Part shown: positions 32,444 to 44,465 of the stretch, in pieces
Numbering within the stretch: the first letter of the stretch is position 1
Layout of the letters: each line of letters starts with the position of its first letter
Assembly (NCBI GenBank): GCA_038373885.1
Contig: JAWZYV010000696.1
Coordinates: 1 to 64,000 of the forward strand
Direction of reading: 5' to 3'
Origin: Cheiracanthium punctorium
Taxonomy: Eukaryota > Arthropoda > Arachnida > Araneae > Cheiracanthiidae
DNA: 64,000 nt
The notes under the pieces: model-generated
Databases searched by the model: none
Told to the model about the DNA's origin: nothing
The model's input: the letters and a program-made list of their open reading frames with translations, nothing else
Program-made: the position numbers and the translations under genes

Positions 32444-33560
32444 CCTGCTGTATTAAAGTGTCTAGATATGATCTATGCTTGATTTGCAATCTTTTTTTCA
32501 ATGAACTGCGATTATCAAAATAATGCGTAGTTATTTTATAATCCCCTTGTATTAAAATTAAATTTTCATAAAAATTCATAAAGAAAGCTTTAATGGAAGC
32601 CGTATCCCCCCCCCCCTTCCAATGAAAGAAAGGGAAGAGGGAGGATTGCTTCAGGACTCATTAGCCTGAAGAGCCCTCCCTTGCACAAACTTAATAACAA
32701 AGATAAATCGCTCATTTGCTGCAACACCCTAATAACTTGAAAAATAAATACTTTCTCGGGAAAAGCACTCTTAGTTCCGTGAAATTAATTGTTCATGCGT
32801 ATTGCCGCCAAAATGACACTCTAAGGCCACCCGGTGGGTCCATTTTAAAAGCTCAAAAGATATTTTACCAGTTAAAAGTTCACATCATTAGAATTGTTTC
32901 TGCTATATAAACTGGAAAAAGCGTTATTTTTGAGTTAGGACGTTGTTGCAAAAATGAGCGAAAAGTCGTAAATATTTATAATGTTGTTTATTTGATTATA
33001 TAAAGGTTTTTTTTTTTTCTGATTAAGAACGCAATGATTTGTTTTATTTTAGTCTGAGTATGCGTCACTTTTTAAAAATAATAATAATAATCTAGCCTAT
33101 TTTCAGGCAGTTAGTAGGTGATATGTAACTTTATCTTTGGATATATCTCTGATTTGATCGCTTACAAAAAAAAAAAAAAAAAGTTAGTGAAAAACGTGCA
33201 CATTTACAACGTGATAGAAGTTTTGTTTTTGTTTTTTTAAATTAAAGGAAAAAAGCACGTCACACCATAAATCAGTTCCAAAACAAATAAAAACCGATAA
33301 ATGTTGGATAGCACACGAAATACAACTGCGGGTGCAACGATCCGCTCTTCGCAGAAGAGATAATTTTTTTTTTTTTTTTTGCCTCGATCCCTTTTCTCTC
33401 CACCCCCCCCCTCCCTCTCTAAAGCTGCTGACTCAGATGTAGTGAAGCAAGAAAACACTCATACATAACATCAATGGGTTAAGCTTGTGGCTGAAGCAGG
33501 GAGTTCATCTATTTGCTTTTTTAAATCACTATGAAATTCAGATTTTAATTGTTCCTCGAT
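32444..33560. other. No gene recognised
   Basis: AT-rich DNA with a C run (32608-32617), an A run (33165-33182), a T run (33365-33380) and a C/T-rich patch to 33420. No exon candidate. Confidence 0.5.
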
Positions 33561-34041
33561 TTAACCCTTTAGCGCGCAGTATTCCCGCTCTGGGAACACC
33601 CAACTCTGACGTTTTGACTGTTGCCAACCACGAAGAAAAGATTCAATTTCTATAAAAATAGTTGCGGGTGACAGAGCTCCGCGAGAATCCTTTACTTTTT
33701 AGCACGTCATTTCCCGTAAAAAAGATTCTTTTCAACAGCAGACATCTGCTGAAAAATGGAAGAATGCGACAACAGCTGGATAGATTGCCCAATGCTGAAA
33801 AAAGGGCAGCCGTTGCCATCGCTCGACTTAACTACCAGCAAGAGGGCGGACGATCGAAACGTTCATCGCGTGCCACAAATCTAGAGACCCTTTTTTGACG
33901 ACAGCTAGCTGTGTCGCACACGATGCCGCCACACGCGATGAACGTTTCGATCGTCTGCCCTCTTGCTGGTAGTTAAGTCGAGCGATGGCAACGGCTGCCC
34001 TTTTTTCAGCATTGGGAAAGGGTTGCGCCTCAAAGGGTTAA
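33561..34041 (+). mobile_element. TTAA palindrome MITE copy 7
   Basis: 481 bp between TTAA tetramers (33561-33564, 34038-34041), with the long arm at left and the short arm at right. The centre is shortened on the right arm, with GTGTCGCACACGATGCC instead of the usual core. Confidence 0.94.
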
Positions 34042-34943
34042 AAATGAGATGGAATATCCTCGCACAGTGGATACGAATTTCTAATAAAAATTATATTGGT
34101 TAGAGGAAAACTAAAATTTATTAAAAGAACAGTTTTATTAGTAAACATTTTTTTTTTACAGAGATGCATCAATGAATGTGAATTGTATTCCCCGAAGAGA
34201 GAGGAATTTACGTTAAAATTTCATAAACTGAAAGAAACCGATATTGCAGGTGAAATGAGATGCTGAGTACCACCCCATCACCCTGAATAATAAAATCCCA
34301 TTCCATTAAAAAAATCGTGGCATTTGCAGAGACATCCCTCCCCGAAAAGGGCGCTGTCAGAAACCCGGATATCCGCGCCCAACAAACGACAGCGCCCTGC
34401 AGCTCTGCAACGCACCTGCATGGCACGTCCATCAGTCAATCGCCGCAAAACGCAGTGCGCTTGGAAACCATTCGGCATTTTCTCCTCTTTTATCCCTCCG
34501 TCAAAATACGGCACGCAACTGCACACACATACACACACACACACACCTGTGCTCAGACATCACCCGGGCAGAGCTGAAAGATAATGGAGAAAGAATTTTT
34601 TTTTTTATTTATTTATTTATTTTTTATTTTCCTCGGGAGAAGATGAACCAGTGACAGGTTTTAATGGTATTGGACCGTCAGCAGCAGACACGAGACAATT
34701 TTTTTTTTTTTTTTTTCTGTCTTGTATCTTTTGGCAAAATGCGCGCCTCTTTCACAAGTATAAAGGTATAAAAATATAATGAGTGAAACAGTCGTAGGAA
34801 TGCAAATCGCGCGACGGAAATTCCAAGTCACCCAGTTCAGTAAATTCACTTAACAGTGTGTGACGTGTTTGTTCTTAATATACGGGAACTGATGGCATTT
34901 AGCCAGTAAAAAAAAAAAAAAAAAAATCCGGAGGGCTCCAAAA
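34042..34943. other. No gene recognised; GC-richer patch and microsatellites
   Basis: The part at 34310-34580 is clearly richer in G+C and CpG than the flanks and has overlapping open frames on both strands, but no domain. It ends in an (AC)n tract at 34524-34552. A (TTTA)n tract lies at 34605-34630, and T and A runs at 34699-34716 and 34910-34926. It might be a promoter-proximal island, but no exon is supported. Confidence 0.35.
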
Positions 34944-36330
34944 CAGGGTGTCTACTAGAGATGAGTTCGGGCTCATTTTTTGAAGCCCGAGCCCGAAGAC
35001 TTTTAATCCGAGCCCGAGCAATATTATTAAAGTTGGAGCCGAGCGCCGAGCCCGAAATTTCAGCTAAAGACAAATAAAATTAACAACTTCATTAAGAGGA
35101 TACAATAAATTTTGGAGCTTCACACACCTTCTAGTCCCCCGTGCCGCTATTTTTTGAAATAAGTACGTCTATTTATCCCATGAATCACTTTTTAAGATCT
35201 GTTTCAAGGAGTATGTTCAACAAAGGAGAAATTTTTCACGAGCCCGAGCCCGAACGCAATCGTGAATTACAGAGCCCGAGCCCGAGTCGGGCTGAGCCCG
35301 TCTCATCTCTAGTGTCTACCACAAAAAGTGAGCTTGATTTCTTGACCTTTTCTTGATCTTTTCTTGACCATAACAAATACGAAACTAATATCAAAAATAC
35401 ATCGTGGCAGGGATGCAGAATATGTTCTATCCGGCGTTCTAGGATTGGGGGAAATTTTGCAGAAAAATATGCAACTGATTTTGATTTTAACAACGAATCA
35501 CAAAATTCTTCGAGTTTTTCCTTCCCCCCTTCCCATTTTTAAAGAGTTTTTTTTTTTTCAACTTTTTCACTGATCAGCCATTTGCTTTCAGTTAACTTGG
35601 ACCAACTGCTATTTTGTAAACATGTATGTAGCTTGTACATTGTACATCTTTTTACATCTATATTAACACAGAACTTATGAAAGTCTATAATATATCATAA
35701 AACTTTTGGGAAATTGAAGTTATTAGCTATGAAACATGGGGGATCAGTGATAATTATAATTTAAAGTGGAATCCAAGTTATTGTTTTTAAAAAAGAAAAT
35801 GTGGAAAATAATCAAAACACTGAATTTAACCGGGAATGAAGGGAGAAAAAAAATTACGCTTAAATCCAACAATTTTAACTTTTTTTTGAGGAGAGAAGGT
35901 GGATAACTGATATACTTTTCTCAAGGTTTGAAGACACATACTTGCCAACTTTTGAAATTCCCAAGGAGTAAAACAACACGCATTTGACATATTGAAATAT
36001 TGTCAGTTCACTATAAAACTATTTGGCAGACATAATTTTTGATGATTTCTGCTAAATAACATGTAAATGACATTTTAAATGAATTTTATAAATAGCAAAC
36101 GAACAGTATTTTAATATTTTCCTATAAAATAAATACATGAAAAACTTAAGTTTTGTCTGTCACAAAAGATTAGAAACTAAGAATTTGAATGAAATGGGAA
36201 AAGCGTAGTTGAGTCGCTAATCGTGACCTAGTGCTTAATTTCTTGACCTTTTCTTGACTTTCGTGACCTTTTTCTCATTTCTTGACTTTTCAGTGACTTT
36301 CGTGACCTTTGCATGATGGTAAACACCCTG
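34944..36330. mobile_element. Family G hAT-like element, copy 1, with nested F
   Basis: Starts CAGGGTGTCTAC and ends GGTAAACACCCTG. Subterminal arrays of TTTCTTGACCTTTTCTTGA and GTGACTTTCGTGACCTTT motifs lie inside the two ends. The left terminus is split at its 12th base by family F (34956-35311). Without that insertion it is about 1.0 kb. It is paralogous to 60409-61254 and has no transposase frame. Confidence 0.88.
34956..35311. mobile_element. Family F hAT-like MITE, copy 1
   Basis: TAGAGATGAGTTCGGGCTC to GAGCCCGTCTCATCTCTA, with an exact 8-bp duplication GTGTCTAC (34948-34955, 35312-35319). The interior is rich in GAGCCCGAGCCCG repeats in both orientations. Confidence 0.95.
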
Positions 36331-37545
36331 CAAAACTTATTTTCCACAAAAGGATTGATGGACGTCCAATTATAAAAAATAAATTCAATTTTGCGAGAGA
36401 CCCAGGCCCTCTCTCAGGCTAGATCCTGCAATTACATTCGAAAAGTCGGAGTCTCTCGTTATCACTCTAACCAATCTTTTCAAGAGCACAATTAAACCTG
36501 AACTTTAGTTCGGTCTTTGAATAGTTTATTGCAACACTAAACCAAGAGCAGATATAAAGGATGGAAAGCGTTTTGGCAACCCTAACTTGAGGCACTTGTC
36601 CCAGCAGCTGACTCGTGGAAAGTTTTCACGAGTATCCAACTCGCCTTAGTTTTCTATTTAGCATTTGATAACAGCGCTTGAACTTCCGTTTTCATCGCTA
36701 TATTTTTAAGAAAAAATGGTACACAGCTGCTTTGCATAAGGATGCAATTCAAGATTTGTGAAAGGTTTTAGAATAACATTTAAAAGGTGGTTTTCTTTTT
36801 CATACTTTTAAAACATTTTTTAAGAAAAAACATTTTCCAATGTACCCACATCCACTAAACCTTGGCTCTAGTTCTTTTACGCCAAGAGGTTTTGTAACGC
36901 GTATGCTGACAGTAAATTTGGCTTACAGTTTACACATATCACTCGCAAATAGCGTGATAAATCACAAGTCTAGCCTCTTACCGCATTTCCGTACCACAAG
37001 TTATACGGTTCATACTTTATTCACTTTTCCAGCGGGGGGGTTCATCCTTTATTCCCTTTTCCAACGGTTTTGAATAGCAAGGAGGCCTCCAGTGTATTTC
37101 AACTCTGATTGAACCCTTTCGCACTGAAAAGTTACAGAAATGAAAATTTCCCCTCGTGTGACCAGCAGCTCTATTCACTCCCATTCGATTGCTACAGAGA
37201 GTAATTCACATTTCCTCCCTTCAAGGACCAGCAGGAGAAGTGCCATAAAGTGAACCTGAACAGTGTGTGCATGTGCAGCAGAGGAGCGACACACAACAAA
37301 TTGTTTAAAATAAATACTTCTATTATTCGAAAACCTAAATTCATGTTATAATATTTTATTTTTTCTTTCATTCGAAAACTCTTAACCGGTACTCTCGAAA
37401 CTCTTAATAGCTTAAACGATTTTTTTTTAAATTCGAAAACGCAATCGAATTTTATTTTAACATTTATTTTTTCCTTTGTCACACAGCCAAAAATCTACAG
37501 GGTGGTTTTTTGCCCCACGCTCCTTCCCTCTTGCTAGTAGAAATC
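36331..37545. other. No feature recognised
   Basis: Unique-looking DNA. The frames at 36840-37073 and 37192-37482 lack domain signatures. Confidence 0.5.
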
Positions 37546-37713
37546 CCTTGTCTCCCTATCTTAACGATGTAGTTCGAAAACATGTGGTTTTGGTACACAA
37601 GTACAAATAAACTATTCAGTCATGCACTTCAAAATTTTTAGAACATCTCTTTGCAAGCTGTACTTATACATCGTAATAAACGATAAATCTGTATCAATTG
37701 CGAAACTTTCAAC

Positions 37714-37746
<33 letters not shown>

Positions 37747-37995
37747 AAAATCGAAAAATTAGCAGGGTTTGTAACGCTGCGATTAGCTTCGAAAATTTTT
37801 GGTGTACAATTCCATGTTCAAGAATTTTTTGCGAAAGTTCTATATAAGGCACCGTTGTTTCATTTATTACAATGGGTAGTAGACCTCAGAAAGAATAATC
37901 CTGAATTTTTTCGAGCCTCTTGCGCAATTAGTTTATTTTAATTTGTGTACCTAGACTGCGCGGGAGATTTTGTTTCTCCGAACTACACCATTAAA
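37546..37995 (+). mobile_element. Family K fragment
   Basis: TTAACGATGTAGTTCGAAAA, GGTACACAAGTACAAATAAAC, CACTTCAAAATTTTTAGAAC and TTTTTCGAGCCTC follow the family K order. It holds a 28-base A run at 37714-37741. Neither terminus is present. Confidence 0.7.
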
Positions 37996-38028
37996 TAATT
38001 GTCACTGCCCATTCTTTGACACCATCAT

Positions 38029-38945
38029 TAGAGGTACTGAATTTTCGTAAATAAAAAACAAAATTTCGCAGAAAAAAGATGAAACTTCGCTACAATTCGC
38101 ATAAACTAATTTTAAAACATCTTTTATACACTTAAAATGTATATTCAATGTGAATTAAAAGCTACCTTGTTGTAATATCAACATCTGACTGATTTAGAGA
38201 CGTTTTTCTGTCCGTAACGATTACATAACTACCGAAGAAGCGTTTTAGATTACGCTATAGTTGAGCTCCTAATGCTCTGTAAAAGACGCTTCAGCGAAAA
38301 GAAAATTTATTAGGCCACAATATGTATTTAATATTGGGATCTTCATTCCTGTTTATTGGTAGTAGGCTATGGAAGTGGGTGTACTCAACCATGAGCTCAT
38401 TTTGAGGAAACGCTCTGAACGAAGGAATTCTTGAAAAGCTTCCAATCAATATAATTTAAGGTGGTCATGTACTCAAATACAGATGGTCAAAATAGTTAAC
38501 CAATTTTAAAATAGGCTTCATTTGTTGTATTTAATTTAATGTGCAAAGAAAGTTTATAGAAAGCCTTTTCAGATGCGGTTTTCAGCATTGTGTTAGATCC
38601 AAATCCCCTGACTTTTGTTATTCAAAATTTGCTTTCAAGCCTTCTAATTTATTCCACAAATGGTGAGCGAAAGAATCTTCTGATCCGTTAATTATTAATT
38701 TCGAGCTGAGCTCAGATATGAAACTTACTTGATTCTTGAGTTTACATTAGAAAGATTCTCTAATAGTTTTTCTTTCTCAAAAAAAAAAAAAAAAAAAAAA
38801 AAAAGGGTATATTATATTGATATTGCATTTATTCAAACAAATTTTCGCATAAAATCGCCTCAATTCGGAAACTTATTTCGCAATAATAAGAATATTTCGC
38901 TTAAATTCGCATCTATTTCGTAAAAACGAAAATTCCGTACCTCTA
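38029..38945. mobile_element. Family P hAT-like MITE
   Basis: 917 bp, from TAGAGGTACTGAATTTTCG to CGAAAATTCCGTACCTCTA, giving inverted ends of about 18 bp with one mismatch. TTCGCATAAA-type motifs are repeated inside both ends. There is a 24-base A run at 38780-38803. The flanking duplication is imperfect. Confidence 0.75.
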
Positions 38946-39190
38946 CACATCCTACATGACGCAAATTTAAATATAGCTGTTATGTGCTGGCGTTAAAAAC
39001 CTGCTTCCTCGATGAATCAAATGCATGATATGCGTTGAAAATTATTTAAAATTTATGTTGAAGCCATCTCTACATTTTGGACAAATCTAAGCTTTATTCG
39101 GCTTTTCTTAAATCATCTTCGATTTGAATCTCAGCCCAAATTATTGAATCATTTTGTACGAAATACAAGAAAATGCATTTTTAAAAACTG
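38946..39190. other. No feature recognised
   Basis: AT-rich DNA. Confidence 0.5.
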
Positions 39191-39193
39191 ACT

Positions 39194-39229
39194 ACAGCTG
39201 CGGTTCCCAACCGGTTGGGAACCGCTGTA
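39194..39229. mobile_element. Head-to-head hAT terminal repeats
   Basis: GCGGTTCCCAACC is followed directly by GGTTGGGAACCGC, a near-perfect palindrome of CAGCGGTTCCCAACC-type termini with no interior. Confidence 0.6.
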
Positions 39230-40256
39230 TTCAATGCGCTGAAGGGGGGGGGGGCAATTTACGATGGTGGCTTCTCCTTACGCCTCGGCATTAGTTTTTA
39301 TACAGCAACACGAACTAAGAGGGTACAGGACAATCATCCAAGCATTGTGAAAGAACTAAATGAAATCTGCCCAAAAGGTGGCGCTCGGAGTCGTACCCAT
39401 TAATTTTTTGGCGCATGCGTCGTGTGCTAGTAGCTAAAACGTAAACAAATATCAATGGAAGCACCCCACGGGAGATGCTTACGCCGTGTGTCGTCAGAGG
39501 GCGCCCATGCCGTTAATTATTAAAAGGGGATCGCATATTTTCCTTTCAGAGGCTGACGCAGTTTCGCCCGTCTGCCGCTTCCCGATGATCGTCCTAAAGC
39601 CTCCTTAGTCCGTGTACAGCAACAAAGAACATTTAGAAGTCTTTTCTACAAAATAATGCTATCGGTAATAAATTAAAAGCATTAAGCAAAAATTGTTTTG
39701 AAGTAAACATAAAAATAAATTATTTTTTAAAACATGCATTATCACATGCTCTATGCCAGTTTTTCTCGCCCCACTCCCCCTCAAGGGAATGGCACGCTGC
39801 TTTAGGGCAGCATTCTGTTTTATAGTTTTTTGTCTGGGTCAATAATGCTTTTTGAAAAATTAGCCCCTCCCCCAAAAAATTTTGGTATCCGCCACTGGCT
39901 GCGTCATATGATGAATTGTCCTTTTGCAGCAAGATATAAGTACGACTGAAAGCATACTTGGGGGGGGGGGGGGAACCACCAGAAAAAATTTCTAACGGGA
40001 AAACATTAATTCACAGCGATTCCTCCATTAATGCCATAAATCCTGTTAATGCGTGATGTGGAATAATAAAAAAAAAAAAACTTTCTCAGCATTTAAACAA
40101 AAAACTCATTTCCCCAGATGGATGCTGCAATCAGTGTTAATCTAAAGATAGCATGTATATTTTGCACTATCGGGTGAATCGTCACGCAGTTCACGACCTC
40201 CAACTACTTCCGGTCACGTTTGCGTATAGAAGGATGGGGGAGGGGCGGAATACTTT
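39230..40256. other. No gene; one MITE end
   Basis: G runs at 39244-39254 and 39960-39973. Read from the right, 39862-39896 gives CAGTGGCGGATACC and a G-rich tract, the end of a hAT-like MITE. The rest is unassigned. Confidence 0.45.
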
Positions 40257-40379
40257 TCATAGTTTATAAGCACATTTAAAGGAGGCGGGGGCTTGTTGGA
40301 TTGTTTCATAAACGTGTTTTTTGTAACGGATTACCGTATTTTTGGACAACATTAGATAGTTTAATAAATTCTTACCATG

Positions 40380-40512
40380 ATCATTGGCAGCCTCACCAGC
40401 ATAATAAAAAGTACCCAAAATGGCATATTTTTTCCCAATTTTAGTAGCCAAATTAGTAGCATTTTTTCCTGTAGTTAAAAGATGCATTGTTGACATTTTA
40501 GTGTTAAAAAAA
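40380..40512 (-). CDS. Candidate coding exon, unknown product
   Basis: On the minus strand, ATG in an AAAATG context opens MSTMHLLTTGKNATNLATKI, then GKKYAILGTFYYAGEAANDH. The frame runs straight into a strong GGTAAGAA donor at 40375-40380. The length and hydrophobic middle would suit the start of a small membrane or mitochondrial protein, but I do not recognise the family. No following exon was found to the left. The start is chosen because the frame upstream is AT-rich and has no coding look. Confidence 0.25.
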
Positions 40513-40616
40513 TTTAAAAAAAAAAACTGATGAACACCACGACTTGCATGTGAATCTATTATATAAATTTTTGATGCACTTATAATTAGAAACTGCGATA
40601 CAATAGTTAAAAACAT

Positions 40617-41204
40617 TATGGTTAAGTGATTTCTTGCAAAAAAAAAAGGAGAAGTATCAGAAAGCAGGGTTCAGTTTCGGAAACTTATTTACGGTGCCAA
40701 ATTTGGCGATATTTTGCCAAACGCCAAAATTGCGACAGCTGACAAGGTTTTTGGCTAGGAAAACAATAATTATAATGATACTGAGCAAAACTTGTCTTCT
40801 GATCACCAAATTAGTTGCCTAGATTAAAGGGAAACTTGCCAAATATATGAAAATATTATGAAAATGGCTTTTTTTTTAAAAAAAAAAAAAAGCCGAAGTT
40901 GCCTCATCTTTAATTTAGTAGCAGAAGTCTCCGTTTTCACTTGCCGGTGGATAACCCGCATGATTGAATCTTTAATTAATTGGACTTCCATGACAGTACT
41001 GGTGACGCGATGTTCCCAGATATGGGTCATTTCTGCACTATTACGACACAGCTGTACTAAGTGTGTTACTTCAAGGATTGAATGAAACACGTTCTAAATG
41101 CATTTTACTATTTAATTTTATCGAAATTTAGATTGCCATTAAAATATTTTCTGGTGGAGAGAGGCAGATGAATAGTGAAGAACCAAACCAGAAAAGTAAC
41201 CACA
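40617..41204. other. No feature recognised
   Basis: Contains a patch with GCCAAATTTGGCG (40697-40710) and A-rich tracts. Short frames on both strands at 40824-41090 mirror each other and show no domain. Confidence 0.45.
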
Positions 41205-41255
41205 AAAGAAACCAAAGTGCAAATTTCGTATAAAAATTTGCACTGTGGTTTCTTT
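41205..41255. repeat. 22-bp inverted repeat (hairpin)
   Basis: Arms of 22 bases with one mismatch (AAAGAAACC and GTGCAAATTT at left) enclose a 7-base loop. Confidence 0.8.
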
Positions 41256-41750
41256 AGAATATGATTTTTTTTTTTTATCCTCCCGTCAAGACGTGCTGAA
41301 CAACGTCTTAGAAAAGGCCAAACAAGTAACTTAAGGGAGTGGCTCGAGATAAAAAGACCAGAGCTATCTTTTTATGGACGCGTCGAATGAAGAGGCAAGG
41401 TGGAGTTGCTGCTCCGATAAAAAATGAAAAGCGTGTATCTTTTATATGAAAGTTCTATTTTCGAATGCTGCTGATAAATTATCTCTCCAACAACGAAGGG
41501 AGATGGTTGCGTTTTATCTCTTGGAGGCACACAAGCGGCTTGGTAATGAGAGAGACGAACAAATATTTTTCAGTGCAACTGAGCCGTGCAGAGGAAAATA
41601 ACTGGAAAGTTTGTTTTTTTATTTTTGAAAAGAGATATTTTGAGATAGAGAGCAGTTTATTCTTTGAAAATAGGAGATGTTTCTGAGAACATTCAAATGT
41701 TCTTTTAGTTTGATTGCCATGGGTGCAAGTACAATCCTTAGAAGGCAAGT

Positions 41751-41908
41751 GCATTGGTGGATCCAGAATGGGAACACACGGGCACGTCCCCTCCCCAAAT
41801 AACCTTTGCACTATAGAAGATTGACTTTGGTAAATTCCAATGAATTAACAAAAAAAGTTGGGGGGCAAATTTTTTGTATTCCTAGAATTTTTTTCTGGAT
41901 CTTCTACT
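41751..41908. mobile_element. hAT-like MITE with GGATCCAGAA ends
   Basis: Left CATTGGTGGATCCAGAATGG and right TTTCTGGATCTTCTACTG form imperfect inverted ends around a short AT-rich interior with a G run. Confidence 0.55.
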
Positions 41909-42107
41909 GGGCGGGTATGATGAAAAGGAATTTTTACACACACACACTTTTTTTTTAGTTTCTTCAAAAGTGCAACAAAATTCCTTTTAATAAGACTGAC
42001 GACTTTCGGCTTTTTAATGGCCAAATCGGGCTTAAGTAATTTTAAGATTATTAAGAAATAACAAGCTTTGTAATATTAAAATATAATCACTGGTGCATTT
42101 ATTATTG

Positions 42108-42263
42108 CAGTGGCGTACGCAAACTTGCTTCAAACGGGGGGGGGGGGATGAACATAATCCTATGTTAAAAATTAAAAATATGTGGACTGTATGTTGGAAA
42201 TTTTTCGACTAGGAGAAGGGTGGGGAGTTGAATCCCCCCAAAACCCTCCTGCGTACGCCACTG
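42108..42263. mobile_element. hAT-like MITE with CAGTGGCGTACGCA ends
   Basis: 156 bp, from CAGTGGCGTACGCAA to TGCGTACGCCACTG. The 14-bp inverted ends are exact, with a G run and a C run inside. No clean 8-bp duplication. Confidence 0.85.
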
Positions 42264-42824
42264 CATAATTTCATACACTCCCCAAATTTGGTTTTAAAAA
42301 TATATTTACAGTGAGGCAGGTATCGGTTACTTTACAGCAGTCGTTCCCAACTCAAATTAACCCTCGGACCACTTAACGGTGTAGTTCGAAAAAAATCATG
42401 TTATTTTGGTACACAAGTACAAGTAAACTAGTTATGTCAGGCACTTCAAAATTTTGAAACTGACACTTTGCAAGCTGTACTACATACAGAAATAAATGAT
42501 TAACCTGTATTAGTTTCAAAACTTTTAGAAAAAATTCTTAAAATCGGAAATTTTCGCAAAACGTGTCACTCTTCAAAAAAATCTTGCAGCTCAGATCCAT
42601 GTTTAAGAATTTTTTCTGAACATTTCACAAAAGGCACTGCTTTTTCGATTGTTACAGTGTGTAAAGCAGCTTATGATGAAACATCTGGAGTTCTTTGGAG
42701 ATCATAGTGCTAATAGTTTATTTCTCTTTGTGTACCAAGACTAAAAACAGAAGGGGGGGATAAAATCTAAAGGGAAATAATAAAGAAATGCAGAACGTAT
42801 GCATAAAATGTAATGATAAAATAA

Positions 42825-43486
42825 AAAAAATCTGGAGTGACTCCACTCGACTTTCCGAACACTTACGATTAAGATCATTACCAAGCACTTAAATAAATTT
42901 TAATCGATGAATAATTCAAACATATATACCAAATTGAAACTCAATCGAATGCACCGTTTAAACGCTTGCGCACTTTCAAGAATTTCTCCCCATATGCCAT
43001 TATGCCATAACATAAAAGAAAGTTTTGTCGTAGCCCTTTAGGAGAACTATAAGTCCTATACACACCAAAATCAATACCGGTCTTAGGATGGTGGTTTATA
43101 ACATGTATACCGAATTTGAGCTCAATCGAATGTATCGTTTAAACGCTAGCGCACTTTCAAGAAATTCCCCCCATAGGCCATAATGTAAAAGAAATCTTTG
43201 TCGTAGCCCTGTAGAAAAACTATAAGTCCTATACACACCCAAATCAATACCGGTCTTGCGACGGTGGTTTATGACATATATATCCAATTTGAGCTCAATC
43301 GAATGCTCCGTTCAGGAGCTATCGTGTTCACTCACATACACACAAACACACATACACACATACATCTCGTAAAAATAGCATAAATGGATTCAGAAGCCCT
43401 CAAAACGTGTAAAAACACCAAAATCTCGAAGTCGAATTTTTTCATGATTACAATACTTTCCTTACATGGTACATGTTCGGAAAGTA
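42825..43486 (-). repeat. Family B dispersed repeat, copy 3 (two internal units)
   Basis: Inverted relative to copies 1 and 2, from AAATCTGGAGTGACTCC to GGTACATGTTCGGAAAGT. The internal unit is duplicated as in copy 1, and the CA tract is at 43331-43365. Inserted in family K. Confidence 0.88.
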
Positions 43487-43734
43487 AAAATTCAAAAAAG
43501 ATTTTTTAATGAAATAATATGCATTTTTTTTTTTTAATGAATTAGGAAATGAATTTATATGTGTTGCGTTGCTGCTGCCTTTCCGGCATTAATGTGATTT
43601 ATTGGAACGTGCTTTTCTGACTAGCTCCCATTTTCCCCTGTTTTGCAAAGATCAGGAAACATTTTTTTAAATTGTCTAAAAGCGACCGTAAACAATTAAG
43701 CTTTTCCTCTTTATACCTCATGAAGTTGTGAAGA

Positions 43735-43913
43735 CAGGGGCGTAGCCAAGGGGTGGGGGGGTTAGGGGAGTCATACCCCCCCCCATGAGGAATTTTTTGC
43801 CATACAAAATGTATATTCTTCACTCCCTTATCACACACATGTATGCATATATGTGAGTTTCAGTAGTCGTAAACCCCCCCCCCCCCCATGAAAAATTTCT
43901 GGCTACGCCCCTG
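43735..43913. mobile_element. Family C hAT-like MITE nested in K
   Basis: CAGGGGCGTAGCCAAGGGG to TTTCTGGCTACGCCCCTG. The flanking TTGTGAAGA (left) and TAGTGAAGA (right) differ by one base. The interior has G and C runs and ATACAAAATGTATATTC. Confidence 0.9.
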
Positions 43914-44204
43914 TAGTGAAGACAATTATTTTTTAAACATTCACTCGCTTCGCGGACCACTTAGAACTTGTTCAGGGACCACAAGTTGAGAAACACTGCT
44001 TTACAGTATACAAGTCGCACAACTTAAGATCCACAATTTAATTTTTTGACTTAAATATGAATTTCAGTTTCAATTTACGTCTTTCGATAAAAATTCTTAC
44101 TACAGTATAAATCAGACAGCACAGCATGTATAAACACTACTATGCTATAAATATGAAAAGTATGAAGTCGGTACTGATGTATTCTGGCATAATTCATTCA
44201 AACT

Positions 44205-44419
44205 TTAACCCATTTAGACCCTTAACCCTATCTGCATCGTAAAGGAATATGAAAAGAAAGCCTTTATCAACAAATTTGAACTTAGCCTTATTCGTCACCA
44301 ACAAAGTTGAGCGTATGCATACTAGAGATGAGTTCGGGCTCATTTTTTGAAGCCCGAGGACTTTTAAATAATATTGCTCGGGCTGGCTCGGATTAAGTCG
44401 GAGCCCGAGCCCGAAATTT

Positions 44420-44465
<46 letters not shown>

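Larger units (their letters stand above)
42338..43998. mobile_element. Family K hAT-like element, complete, with nested B and C
   Basis: Starts CAGTCGTTCCCAACTC and ends GTTGAGAAACACTG, flanked by an exact 8-bp duplication CTTTACAG (42330-42337, 43999-44006). The GGACCACTTA motif recurs in both subterminal regions. Family B (42825-43486) and family C (43735-43913) have inserted, so the K sequence itself is about 820 bp. It defines the ends missing from the fragments at 15875, 22051 and 37546. Confidence 0.92.

Noticed and set aside
34208..34584. Several overlapping frames in a GC-rich patch
   Set aside because: Open frames exist on both strands at once, no domain is visible, and one runs into an AC microsatellite.
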